From positions 1 to 13,089 of the forward strand of contig JAABSK010000053.1 of assembly GCA_011390435.1 (NCBI GenBank): a stretch of DNA of 13,089 nt. Direction: 5' to 3'. Source of the DNA: Desulfobacteraceae bacterium (GTDB lineage Bacteria > Desulfobacterota > Desulfobacteria > Desulfobacterales > Desulfobacteraceae). The position numbers and the translations under genes are program-made. Below, piece after piece: positions 1-6,990 of this stretch; position 1 is the first letter of the stretch; each line of letters begins with the position of its first letter. The notes below the pieces were generated by a model. That model ran no database searches. It worked only from the letters and a program-made list of their open reading frames with translations, and was not told the DNA's origin.

Positions 1-645
1 TACGGTGAACCTGTTACAAATCACACCATTACGCAGAAAATGGGGCAGCTTCAGGGATGGATTGAAACAGCCCTGGAGATCGATCTGATGCCGGCTCAGG
101 CCTATGAAGCAGAAGAGAGTTCACAGGGAAGGGTCTCCACCCTGTTAACGTTCAAAATTCGGAAAGACCACCCCCATACCATTTATCTGCCGGCTCCCTA
201 CCAGGAGAGGATCTGTCAGGATATCGCTGAATTGTCTCTTGACAGGGTTGTTGGCTCCGGCCAGACAGGAATGCCTGGGTCTGGAAAGACGAAAACAATC
301 CCGGAGTTTTTTGATTTTGCCGGGGTCGGCCGACTGCAGATTCCCTGCACCGGACAGGATATTTACCGGAAGATCCAGGAATTTGAGGATGAAATCCAAA
401 AAAGGGATTTTCAAGTGACCCAGCTGTTTCTTCCCCTGGACCAGACCGGGACCGGTACGCTTTGTAACTATTTGAACGGCAGGGGGTATTTCTACGGAGG
501 ATATCTTCCACGGTGGTTTGGCACGGATGCCATACTCATGCAGAAAGTTTTGCCCCAGCCGGGTTTTGAAGGGCTGAAGCTCTATTCCGACAAGGCAAAA
601 CAATTGCTGGATTATGTCCGAAAGGACTGGGAAAGAATTACATAA
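1..645 (+). CDS. GNAT-like acyltransferase-type protein, C-terminal part (5' end outside window)
   Basis: The frame is open from the first base and ends with TAA at 643-645, so 214 codons of a larger gene are visible. The first internal ATG is at 40, but coding sense clearly continues upstream, so I treat the gene as truncated by the window edge. The tail has the pattern I associate with GNAT-fold proteins of Geobacter- and Desulfobacter-type bacteria: a GRGYFYGGYLPRWFGTD segment, then ILMQKVL and a closing LYSDKAKQLLDYVRKDW helix. The early part (YGEPVTNHTITQKM) resembles the segment joining two GNAT-like repeats in proteins that sometimes also carry an anti-sigma kinase domain. Substrate and partner are unknown. 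No membrane segment or signal peptide is visible. A Gly-rich GMPGSGKT stretch in mid-protein is probably not a real P-loop. Family assignment is from memory and moderate. Confidence 0.6.
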   Translation, partial: YGEPVTNHTITQKMGQLQGWIETALEIDLMPAQAYEAEESSQGRVSTLLTFKIRKDHPHTIYLPAPYQERICQDIAELSLDRVVGSGQTGMPGSGKTKTIPEFFDFAGVGRLQIPCTGQDIYRKIQEFEDEIQKRDFQVTQLFLPLDQTGTGTLCNYLNGRGYFYGGYLPRWFGTDAILMQKVLPQPGFEGLKLYSDKAKQLLDYVRKDWERIT

Positions 646-779
646 CAGATTCTGCATACTGCACCGGATTTTTGCCCTTTGCGTTTGTCAAAGGTTTTCC
701 AAGCTTTTCCGTGACGCTTCAGGATCTTTAGCTGGCGTTCATAAAATCTGTTCAAACGGTTTACTTCAGATTGTTTCAT
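612..779 (-). pseudogene. Decayed N-terminal fragment of a tyrosine-recombinase integrase (putative)
   Basis: Reading leftward from an ATG at 779-777 gives 55 codons to a TAA at 614-612. The start is preceded by AGGAG with a 6-base spacer, a near-ideal ribosome binding site. The peptide begins MKQSEVNRLNRFYERQLKIL and continues KRHGKAWKTFD. This matches the N-terminal SAM-like domain of phage-type integrases, whose pattern is roughly LYExHLxxLKxxGKxxKTIDAYxRAVRRI. After FD there is an aberrant KRKGQK insert, then SGAVCRIC, which resembles the S-R-A-V-R-R-I-C part of the same motif. The resemblance stops near base 645, exactly at the stop codon of the upstream gene. There is no catalytic domain. 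I infer the relic of an integrase truncated by rearrangement. A genuine small protein or chance similarity remains possible. Confidence 0.42.
676..698 (+). terminator. Possible weak intrinsic terminator of the upstream GNAT-like gene
   Basis: CCTTTG (676-681) and CAAAGG (689-694) form a perfect 6-base stem with a 7-base loop, followed by TTTT (695-698). It lies about 30 bases after the stop codon at 645, where a terminator would be expected. The stem is short and the U run brief, and the sequence also lies inside the integrase-like remnant on the other strand, so chance is possible. Confidence 0.3.
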
Positions 780-787
780 GGTATACT
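760..787 (+). promoter_or_regulatory. Candidate sigma-70-type promoter for the gmd-fcl-sat/cysC operon
   Basis: TTTACT (760-765), a 16-base spacer and TATACT (782-787) give the best -35/-10 pair in the 264-base gap before gmd. Transcription would start near 794 and leave a leader of more than 110 bases containing the inverted repeats at 785-840 and 862-876. The -10 hexamer coincides with the complement of the ribosome binding site of the integrase-like remnant, so one of the two readings may be accidental. Confidence 0.3.
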
Positions 788-840
788 CCTGGTCAAATTA
801 ATCAGATCTCTGGTGGCCGCAGCCGGCCACCCAAAGGAGT
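785..840 (+). repeat. Nested inverted repeat upstream of gmd
   Basis: The inner hairpin pairs GGTGGCCG (812-819) with CGGCCACC (824-831), 8 bases with a CAGC loop. Around it ACTCCT (785-790) pairs perfectly with AGGAGT (835-840). No U run follows, so it does not read as an ordinary terminator. On the minus strand AGGAGT is the ribosome binding site of the integrase-like remnant, and the outer pairing would hide it. Possible roles are an RNA leader structure, a protein-binding site, or a recombination end left by an element. None is shown by sequence alone. Confidence 0.45.
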
Positions 841-861
841 TTACGCTATTTTGATTTTTTC

Positions 862-876
862 TGCCGCGCAGCGGCA
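862..876 (+). repeat. Short perfect hairpin in the gmd leader
   Basis: TGCCGC (862-867) and GCGGCA (871-876) form a 6-base GC-rich stem around a GCA loop, about 40 bases upstream of the gmd start. A T-rich stretch lies before it rather than after it, so it is not a terminator for plus-strand transcription. It may simply stabilise the leader. Confidence 0.35.
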
Positions 877-918
877 TCATTCAACAACACAAATAATAAT
901 GAAAAAGGTGTGATGCAT

Positions 919-2004
919 ATGAAAAAAGCATTGATCACCGGCATCACCGGACAAGATGGTGCCTATCTTGCGGAATTCCTGCTTTCCAAAGGGTACGAAG
1001 TCCATGGTATCAAGCGGCGGGCCTCTCTTTTCAACACAGATCGCATTGATCACCTGTATCAGGACCCCCATGAAATCGAACGGCATATGGTCCTGCACTA
1101 TGGCGATTTAACCGATGCCACCAATTTGATTCGTATTCTTCAGGAAGTGAACCCGGATGAAGTATACAATCTGGCGGCTCAAAGTCATGTTCAGGTTTCG
1201 TTTGAATCTCCTGAATATACAGCAGATACAGATGCCCTCGGTACCATGCGTCTGCTGGAAGGTATCCGGCTGCTTGGGCTGGAAAAAAAAACCCGGTTTT
1301 ATCAGGCATCCACCTCTGAACTGTATGGAAAGGTCCAGGAAACGCCTCAAACAGAGACCACACCGTTTTATCCCCGATCTCCTTACGCCTGTGCAAAACT
1401 GTATGCGTACTGGATTACCGTAAACTACCGGGAAGCGTATCACCTGTATGCATGCAATGGTATTTTGTTCAACCATGAATCGCCGTTGCGTGGAGAAACA
1501 TTTGTCACCCGTAAAATTACCCGCGCGCTCAGTCGAATCCACCTTGGTATGCAGGATTGTCTATATCTGGGGAATATGAACGCCCTGAGAGACTGGGGCC
1601 ATGCAAAAGATTATGTGAAAATGCAGTGGCTCATGCTCCAGCAGGATGTTCCGGAAGACTATGTCATTGCAACAGGAGAGCAGCATTCGGTTCGTGAATT
1701 TGTAGAGGTCTGCGCGCGACATCTGGGGATTTCCATTAAATGGACTGGCAGTGGTGTTGAGGAAAAAGGCATTGATCAGGCGACTGGAAAAACCATTGTT
1801 GCGGTTGATCCCCGATATTTTCGGCCAACAGAGGTGGATACGCTTCTGGGAGATCCGTCAAAGGCAAAAAAAAATCTTGGATGGACGCCGCAAATCACCT
1901 TTGAACAACTGGTCAGGGAAATGACCCTGTCCGACCTTGAAATTGCAAAAAAGGATGAACTCTGCCAGCAGGCAGGGTTTCAGGTGTATCATTACAATGA
2001 ATAA
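919..2004 (+). CDS. gmd: GDP-mannose 4,6-dehydratase
   Basis: Converts GDP-D-mannose to GDP-4-keto-6-deoxy-D-mannose, the first step to GDP-L-fucose and related deoxysugars, in the cytosol with bound NADP(H). The short-chain dehydrogenase fold is plain. A Rossmann motif [15 protein letters not shown] lies near the N-terminus, followed by [18 protein letters not shown]. The catalytic T-x-E sits in QASTSELYG (about residues 129-137), and the YxxxK pair is Tyr156 and Lys160 in [31 protein letters not shown] and [16 protein letters not shown] are further family hallmarks. Length 361 residues is normal. Three in-frame starts exist, GTG 910, ATG 913 and ATG 919. AAAAAGG (902-908) can serve 913 (4-base gap) or 919 (10-base gap). 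I chose 919 because the family begins just before KKALITG. The gene overlaps fcl by 8 bases, so the two are cotranscribed and probably translationally coupled. Confidence 0.96.
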   Translation: MKKALITGITGQDGAYLAEFLLSKGYEVHGIKRRASLFNTDRIDHLYQDPHEIERHMVLHYGDLTDATNLIRILQEVNPDEVYNLAAQSHVQVSFESPEYTADTDALGTMRLLEGIRLLGLEKKTRFYQASTSELYGKVQETPQTETTPFYPRSPYACAKLYAYWITVNYREAYHLYACNGILFNHESPLRGETFVTRKITRALSRIHLGMQDCLYLGNMNALRDWGHAKDYVKMQWLMLQQDVPEDYVIATGEQHSVREFVEVCARHLGISIKWTGSGVEEKGIDQATGKTIVAVDPRYFRPTEVDTLLGDPSKAKKNLGWTPQITFEQLVREMTLSDLEIAKKDELCQQAGFQVYHYNE

Positions 2005-3001
2005 AAATGCCAGAATTTTTGTCGCCGGTGCATCTGGAATGGTGGGCAGTGCGATCTTAAGGCGGTTGAAATCCAGCGGATATATAAACCTTTTGGGCAG
2101 CACCCATGTGAGGCGGCTGCCGGAACATGATACTTCCGGCATTGAAATCATACCCCTGGATTTGATGAACCAGCAGGTTGTGGATCAGTTTTTTAAAAAG
2201 TATTGTCCGGAATATGTGTTTCTTGCTGCTGCCAGAGTCGGGGGTATCCATGCCAATCAGACTTATCCGGCGCAGTTTATTCACGACAATCTGAGTATGC
2301 AGACCCATATCATTCATTCTGCATACATCCATCATGTCAAACGATTGTTGTTTCTCGGTTCATCGTGTATCTATCCAGGTCAAGCCCCGCAGCCCTTGAA
2401 AGAGACGCATCTGATGACCAGTCCGTTAGAGCCCACCAACGAACCATATGCCATTGCAAAAATCGCCGGGATTAAAATGTGTGAATCCTATAACCGGCAG
2501 TACGGCACACAGTTCATTTCGGTGATGCCCACCAATCTTTACGGCCCAAACGATAATTTTGACCTGAAAACATCGCATGTCCTTCCTGCTCTGATACGTA
2601 AATTTCATGAAGCACACGTTGCAGGCGCTCCAGAGGTGGTTGTCTGGGGAACGGGCAGACCGCGCCGTGAATTTTTGCATGTGGATGATATGGCAGATGC
2701 CTGTGTCTATGTGATGAACCAGTCGGATCAGGTGATTCATGAGACGTTTTTAAGCTATCCTGCGCCCGGTTTTGTGAATGTCGGAACAGGCACTGATTGT
2801 ACGATTAAAGAACTGTCACAGCTGATTAAAGATCAGGTTGGGTATTGTGGAGCGCTTGTTTTTGATACCACCAAACCCGATGGTACTTTGCTCAAACGGC
2901 TGGATGTATCCCGTCTTGCACAAATGGGCTGGAACGCACGGATTTCATTAAAAGACGGCATTAAAAACACATATGAATGGTTTTTGAATCAATCGCATTG
3001 A
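1997..3001 (+). CDS. fcl: GDP-L-fucose synthase (3,5-epimerase/4-reductase)
   Basis: Turns the Gmd product into GDP-L-fucose using NADPH. The Rossmann motif is [10 protein letters not shown] (residues 11-20). The active site is clear: Ser122 and Cys124 in LGSSCIYP, Tyr151 and Lys155 in [13 protein letters not shown], and His194 in TSHVLPALI, with the same spacing as E. coli Ser107, Cys109, Tyr136, Lys140 and His179. The family's second conserved Arg after His appears as Lys202. [12 protein letters not shown] and [18 protein letters not shown] are hallmark stretches. Length 334 residues is slightly over the usual 310-320 because of a loop around residues 30-50. ATG 1997 is chosen because [14 protein letters not shown] is the natural N-terminus; an in-frame extension to 1937 would sit wholly inside gmd. 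The 8-base overlap with gmd suggests coupling, and Sat/CysC follows 9 bases after the stop. Also called wcaG. Confidence 0.96.
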   Translation: MNKNARIFVAGASGMVGSAILRRLKSSGYINLLGSTHVRRLPEHDTSGIEIIPLDLMNQQVVDQFFKKYCPEYVFLAAARVGGIHANQTYPAQFIHDNLSMQTHIIHSAYIHHVKRLLFLGSSCIYPGQAPQPLKETHLMTSPLEPTNEPYAIAKIAGIKMCESYNRQYGTQFISVMPTNLYGPNDNFDLKTSHVLPALIRKFHEAHVAGAPEVVVWGTGRPRREFLHVDDMADACVYVMNQSDQVIHETFLSYPAPGFVNVGTGTDCTIKELSQLIKDQVGYCGALVFDTTKPDGTLLKRLDVSRLAQMGWNARISLKDGIKNTYEWFLNQSH

Positions 3002-3010
3002 GGTTCCTTT

Positions 3011-4702
3011 ATGAAAACGCACAGCCTTGTCAATCTTCTTGTTGATGAAGAACAGCATATCCTGTTAAAAAATCTGAGCACAACCATGCCGGAGATCATT
3101 CTGAACGACCGGCAAATCTGTGATTTTGAACTGTTGACCACCGGGGTTTTTTCACCCCTCACCGGATTTATGAAACAGATTGATTATGAATCTGTTCTGG
3201 ATCGTATGCGTCTGGAGACTGGTAAGCTCTGGCCCATTCCCATTTGTCTGGACATCTCGGACAGCCTTGCCGCTGCCCTTGAGATCGGACAGTCGGTTAC
3301 CCTGAGGGATTCTGAAGGGTTTCTCCTGGGGATCATGAATGTTGAAGATCTCTGGCCCATTGACATTGAAAAAGAGGCATTAACCATTTATGGCAGCATG
3401 GATCCATCCCACCCGGGAGTGGACTATCTTTTGAACAAATCAGGAAAATACTATATTGGTGGGGAAATCCAGGCCCTGAATCTACCGATTCATTCAGATT
3501 TCAGACAGATCCGCAATACCCCCGAAGAGGTGCGGATGACCTTTTCCAAACTGGGATGGAAACGGGTGGTGGGCTTTCAGACCCGGCAGCCGATTCACCG
3601 CCCCCAGTTTGAAATGACCATTCAGGCCATGCGAAAAGCCAAAGCCAATCTGCTGTTGCTGCCCATCGCCGGAGTGACCAAACCAGGAGATTTTGACCAT
3701 TTCACCCGGATGCGCTGTTATCAGAAAATGGCAGCATATTATCCGCCGGATTCTTATGTGCTCAATCTGCTTCCCCTGGCCATGCGGATGGCCGGCCCCC
3801 GGGAGGCAATTCTTCACATGATCATCGGCAAAAATTACGGGTGCACCCATTTTGTGATCGGCCACAACCACGCATCTCCTGGGAATGATATTGATAACAA
3901 TCCGTTTTACACGTATGATCAGGCCACAGAACTTGCAAAAGACGCCTCCTGCGAACTGGGTGTGGAAATCATCATGTTCGAAGAGATTGTCTATCTTCCC
4001 TTTGAAGATGAATATAAAATCGCAGGAGACGTTCCGGAAAAGATCGATACGATCTCTTTTACCGGAACCGATATTCAAAAGCGCATTCGCTCCGGCAGGA
4101 AAGTGCCGGAGTGGGCATCATTTCCAGAAGTGATCCAGGAGTTGCAAAAATCATTTCCACCGCCGTCCAAACAAGGCTTTACCGTGTTTTGTACCGGGCT
4201 GTCCGGTGCTGGAAAATCCACGATTGCACGCATTTTGTACGCCAAATTCCTGGAAATCGGTACCCGGCCGGTCACGCTTCTGGATGGCGATATCGTTCGG
4301 CGGAATCTCTCCTCAGAACTGAATTTTTCAAAGGAACACCGGGATATCAATGTCCGGCGTATTGGTTTTGTGGCAGCAGAAATCACCAAAAACAGAGGAA
4401 TTGCCATCTGTGCGCCGATTGCTCCTTACGAAAAAACCCGATCTCAGATTCGACAGTCCATTGAAGAGAATGGCGGTTTTTTCGAGGTTCATGTATCCAC
4501 CCCGATCAGTGAATGTGAAAAGCGGGATCGAAAAGGCATGTATGCCAAAGCCCGTGCAGGTCTTCTCAAAGGATTCACCGGTGTTGATGATCCATATGAA
4601 CCTCCTTCCAATCCGGAACTTCGCATCAACACCACTGACCTGACGCCGGAAGAAGCTGCCCAGGAAGTGCTGCTGTATATCAGTGAGAAAGGATTTATCT
4701 AA
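3011..4702 (+). CDS. Bifunctional sulfate adenylyltransferase / adenylylsulfate kinase (Sat-CysC fusion)
   Basis: A 563-residue fusion that would make APS from sulfate and ATP, then PAPS. Residues 1-165 are the PUA-like N-terminal domain of ATP sulfurylase (GVFSPLTGFM at 45-54), 166-365 the catalytic domain, and 388-563 the APS kinase. The kinase half looks intact: P-loop GLSGAGKS (396-403), DGD (425-427), LNFSKEHRDINVRRIGF, ICAPIAPYEKTR, YAKARAG and FTGVDDPYEPP. The sulfurylase half is odd. The QTRN motif reads QTRQ (190-193), followed by PIHRPQ (194-199), and the GRDHAGPG motif reads GHNHASPG (284-291). The PQ is, as I recall, common in this fused subfamily, but the other changes are not. 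TGAGG overlapping the fcl stop is the ribosome binding site. Position behind gmd-fcl suggests PAPS for glycan sulfation rather than dissimilatory sulfate reduction, which normally uses a stand-alone Sat. Confidence 0.9.
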   Translation: MKTHSLVNLLVDEEQHILLKNLSTTMPEIILNDRQICDFELLTTGVFSPLTGFMKQIDYESVLDRMRLETGKLWPIPICLDISDSLAAALEIGQSVTLRDSEGFLLGIMNVEDLWPIDIEKEALTIYGSMDPSHPGVDYLLNKSGKYYIGGEIQALNLPIHSDFRQIRNTPEEVRMTFSKLGWKRVVGFQTRQPIHRPQFEMTIQAMRKAKANLLLLPIAGVTKPGDFDHFTRMRCYQKMAAYYPPDSYVLNLLPLAMRMAGPREAILHMIIGKNYGCTHFVIGHNHASPGNDIDNNPFYTYDQATELAKDASCELGVEIIMFEEIVYLPFEDEYKIAGDVPEKIDTISFTGTDIQKRIRSGRKVPEWASFPEVIQELQKSFPPPSKQGFTVFCTGLSGAGKSTIARILYAKFLEIGTRPVTLLDGDIVRRNLSSELNFSKEHRDINVRRIGFVAAEITKNRGIAICAPIAPYEKTRSQIRQSIEENGGFFEVHVSTPISECEKRDRKGMYAKARAGLLKGFTGVDDPYEPPSNPELRINTTDLTPEEAAQEVLLYISEKGFI

Positions 4703-4730
4703 AAAATCAGAGTGATCTGGTTTGATTTTT
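4702..4730 (+). terminator. Possible A/U-rich terminator after sat-cysC
   Basis: AAAAATCA (4702-4709) pairs perfectly with TGATTTTT (4723-4730) around a 13-base loop, immediately after the stop codon, with the U run forming the 3' arm. The stem is AT-rich and weak, so it may be only a partial terminator. The rest of the 210-base gap to the next gene holds a candidate promoter, with no other gene seen on either strand. Confidence 0.4.
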
Positions 4731-4830
4731 GTGTGTCATTCGTACGATCTTTTTCAAGACATTTCCCACGCCTGCTTTTCTTCCCTCCTGCCTTTCAACG
4801 GCATCTTTAAAAATCCCAAAAGAATATGTA

Positions 4831-4859
4831 TTTCAAAAAAACAGCTCTAATGCTATGAT
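4831..4859 (+). promoter_or_regulatory. Candidate extended -10 promoter for the ABC-F/membrane protein/pilB unit
   Basis: TTTCAA (4831-4836) and TATGAT (4854-4859) are separated by 17 bases. TG at 4851-4852 gives an extended -10 (TGC-TATGAT) that can compensate for the weak -35. Transcription would start near 4866, leaving a leader of about 45 bases before the ABC-F start at 4913. Confidence 0.42.
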
Positions 4860-4912
4860 AGGCTTTTTACGCATATAAAAAAGGCAATGGCTTTCAGGAC
4901 AAAAATACGATC

Positions 4913-6757
4913 ATGCTAAATATTGAAGGCGTATCCAAAGGATTTGGCGGCCAGATCCTGCTGGATGATACCGGTTTCCAGATCAACCCGGGGGAACGGG
5001 TCGGTCTGGTTGGCAGGAACGGTCATGGGAAAACCACTCTTTTAAATCTGGTTTCCGGTATGGATCATCCAGATGACGGCACAATCAGTATCCCTTCAGG
5101 ATATAAAATCGGGTGCCTGTCCCAGAAAATCGAGTTTTCATGCGCTACGATACTGGATGAAGCCATGTCCGGGTTAACCGGTGAGGAAAAAACCCATTAC
5201 TGGAAAGCAGAGAAAATCCTGGCCGGACTGGGGTTTTCCGCCGAGGATTTCTCAAGACATCCGGACCAGTTCTCCGGTGGGTATCAGGTCCGTCTGAACC
5301 TGGCCCGGGTACTGGTGTCTGAACCAGATCTTCTGATACTGGATGAGCCGACCAACTATCTTGATATTGTTTCCATCCGGTGGATCTCCCGGTTTTTGAC
5401 GGCCTGGCCCAGGGAGGTGCTTCTGGTGACCCATGACAGGGGCTTTATGGACCACGTGGTCACCCATATCGCCGGGATTCACCGCCAGAAAATCAAAAAA
5501 ATCAAAGGCGATACGGCAAAATACTATTTTCAGATTGCACAGGATGAGGAAGTGTATGAAAAAACCAGGGTGAACGAGGAAAAACGCAGAAAAGAGATTG
5601 AAGTGTTTATTTCCAAGTTCAGGGCCAAGGCGCGCCTGGCCAGTATGGTCCAGTCCCGGATCAAAACCCTGGAAAAAACGCAGTCCCGTGAAAAGCTTCA
5701 AGAACTCAAACAGCTGGACTTTTCCTTTAATGGGCTGCCGTTTGCCGGAAAACAGCTGTTGCGAGTTGAACATCTGTCGTTTGGATGGCAACCAGATCTT
5801 CCATTGCTTGATGATCTTTCTTTCACGGTTTACCCTGGCGACTGTATCGGGATTATCGGGAAAAACGGCAAAGGCAAAACCACACTTCTCAAACTGATCA
5901 GCCGGCAGCTGGCCCCTTTGAACGGGCAGATCCAGTACAACCCAGGGGTTGAATATGAATATTTTGAACAGACCAATGTCCAGTCCCTGAACGATCAGTT
6001 CACCATCGAAGAGGAACTGATGCACGCCTACCCGGACGCAGATCGGCAGATCGCCCGGAATATCTGTGGTGCAATGATGTTTGAACAGGATGCAGCCTTG
6101 AAGAAAATCGCTGTGCTGTCCGGTGGAGAAAAAGCCCGTGTCATGCTGGGAAAGCTTTTGATGAAACCATTGAATCTTCTTTTGCTGGATGAGCCGAGCA
6201 ACCATCTGGATATCGAAGCTTGTGATGCGTTTGTCAGTGCGCTGGAACAGTTCGAGGGTGCAGTTCTGCTGGTTACCCATAATGAGATGTTTCTCCACGC
6301 GCTGGTGAACCGGCTGGTGGTATTTAAAAATGGCAGTGTCCATATGTTTGACGGAACCTACCGGGAATTTTTGGAAAAAGAGGGCTGGGATGATGCTGAG
6401 GCACCGGAAAAAAAAGCAAAACCATCAGGTATTTCCAAAAAAGAGATCCGACAGAAAAAGTCTGAAATCGTTACTGAAAAATCAAAAGCCATCCGTCCGA
6501 TAAAACAGAAAATCGATCGCCTTGAAGCACAGATTGAAAAAAATGACGTCCTGATCCACAAGGTGAACGAGCAGCTGCTTCAGGCCTCCCTGGACCAGGA
6601 TGGAAACAGAATCCAGGAACTGTCCATTGAACTGGCAGAGCTTCAAAAATCGAATGATCAGATGTTTGAGGATCTGGAAGTTCAGATGGATGCGTTTGAT
6701 ACGATTGAAGCCCGATACAATGATCAACTCGAAGCGATTGAAAGGGAATCATTTTAA
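4913..6757 (+). CDS. ABC-F family ATPase (Uup/EttA/YbiT-type ribosome-associated protein)
   Basis: A 614-residue cytosolic protein with two ABC ATPase domains and no membrane segments, so an ABC-F factor rather than a transporter. ABC-F proteins act at the ribosomal E site in translation control, ribosome rescue or antibiotic protection. Domain 1 has Walker A GRNGHGKTT (34-42), signature FSGGYQ (120-125), Walker B LILDEPTNYLD (141-151) and switch His174. The charged interdomain linker (about 190-275) corresponds to the P-site tRNA interaction motif. Domain 2 has GKNGKGKTT (316-324), LSGGEK (402-407), LLLLDEPSNHLD (422-433) and His456. Residues about 505-614 form a Lys/Glu-rich coiled coil as in Uup C-terminal domains. 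Only a weak AGGA lies 13 bases before ATG 4913. The following gene starts one base after the stop. The subfamily cannot be fixed by eye; resistance is not implied. Confidence 0.93.
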   Translation: MLNIEGVSKGFGGQILLDDTGFQINPGERVGLVGRNGHGKTTLLNLVSGMDHPDDGTISIPSGYKIGCLSQKIEFSCATILDEAMSGLTGEEKTHYWKAEKILAGLGFSAEDFSRHPDQFSGGYQVRLNLARVLVSEPDLLILDEPTNYLDIVSIRWISRFLTAWPREVLLVTHDRGFMDHVVTHIAGIHRQKIKKIKGDTAKYYFQIAQDEEVYEKTRVNEEKRRKEIEVFISKFRAKARLASMVQSRIKTLEKTQSREKLQELKQLDFSFNGLPFAGKQLLRVEHLSFGWQPDLPLLDDLSFTVYPGDCIGIIGKNGKGKTTLLKLISRQLAPLNGQIQYNPGVEYEYFEQTNVQSLNDQFTIEEELMHAYPDADRQIARNICGAMMFEQDAALKKIAVLSGGEKARVMLGKLLMKPLNLLLLDEPSNHLDIEACDAFVSALEQFEGAVLLVTHNEMFLHALVNRLVVFKNGSVHMFDGTYREFLEKEGWDDAEAPEKKAKPSGISKKEIRQKKSEIVTEKSKAIRPIKQKIDRLEAQIEKNDVLIHKVNEQLLQASLDQDGNRIQELSIELAELQKSNDQMFEDLEVQMDAFDTIEARYNDQLEAIERESF

Positions 6758-6758
6758 G

Positions 6759-6968
6759 ATGGACAAAAAAAAATTTCAATTTTATTATGGACTGGTTTTA
6801 ACGGCAGTCGGGCTTGGGGTCTTTTACCGGATTCCCCAGGTGATGCCTCAGATAGCGGAGATCGAATTTTTCAGTCACAAGCTTCTGGCGGTAAAGATTA
6901 CCTTTTATATATTAGGTCTTTTTCTGGTCGTTGCCGGGGTCATGAGAATTTATAAGAATTATAAATAG
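6759..6968 (+). CDS. Small two-helix membrane protein of unknown function
   Basis: A 69-residue ORF starting at ATG 6759, one base after the stop of the ABC-F gene, with AAGGGA (6742-6747) 11 bases upstream. Two hydrophobic helices are visible: residues about 8-25 (YYGLVLTAVGLGVFYRI) and 46-64 (ITFYILGLFLVVAGVMRIY). They are joined by a mildly polar loop with prolines and an acidic pair, and flanked by MDKKK at the N-terminus and KNYK at the C-terminus. The basic ends suggest both termini face the cytoplasm. I do not recognise a family. Tight placement between ABC-F and the PilB-like ATPase, with only 22 bases to the latter's ATG, argues it is a real translated gene. Similarity to ABC-F partners or pilus membrane components is not evident. 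Confidence 0.75.
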   Translation: MDKKKFQFYYGLVLTAVGLGVFYRIPQVMPQIAEIEFFSHKLLAVKITFYILGLFLVVAGVMRIYKNYK

Positions 6969-6990
6969 CCCGAGGAAATTGAGTGCATCT

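Noticed and set aside
259..297. A P-loop-like GMPGSGKT sequence in the first gene
   Set aside because: It fits GxxxxGKT, but no Walker B or other NTPase motif follows, and it lies in what looks like a variable linker of a GNAT-like protein, so it is most likely coincidence.
3494..4078. A minus-strand open frame of about 190 codons opposite sat-cysC
   Set aside because: It is fully antisense to conserved sulfurylase sequence, with no recognisable motif.
4863..4883. A possible attenuator hairpin in the ABC-F leader (CTTTTT/AAAAAG)
   Set aside because: Only six A-T-rich pairs with a 9-base loop, no U run after it and no leader peptide seen, so it does not support ribosome-mediated attenuation.
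4703..4912. A possible small minus-strand gene in the gap before the ABC-F gene, with AGGAGG-like purines
   Set aside because: Only very short frames (under 20 codons) follow, with stops in all usable frames and no recognisable product.
5252..6343. A long minus-strand open frame of about 360 codons opposite the ABC-F gene
   Set aside because: Its translation has no recognisable domain, it is fully antisense to well-conserved ATPase motifs, and no ribosome binding site marks it. It is a shadow of the plus-strand codon pattern.
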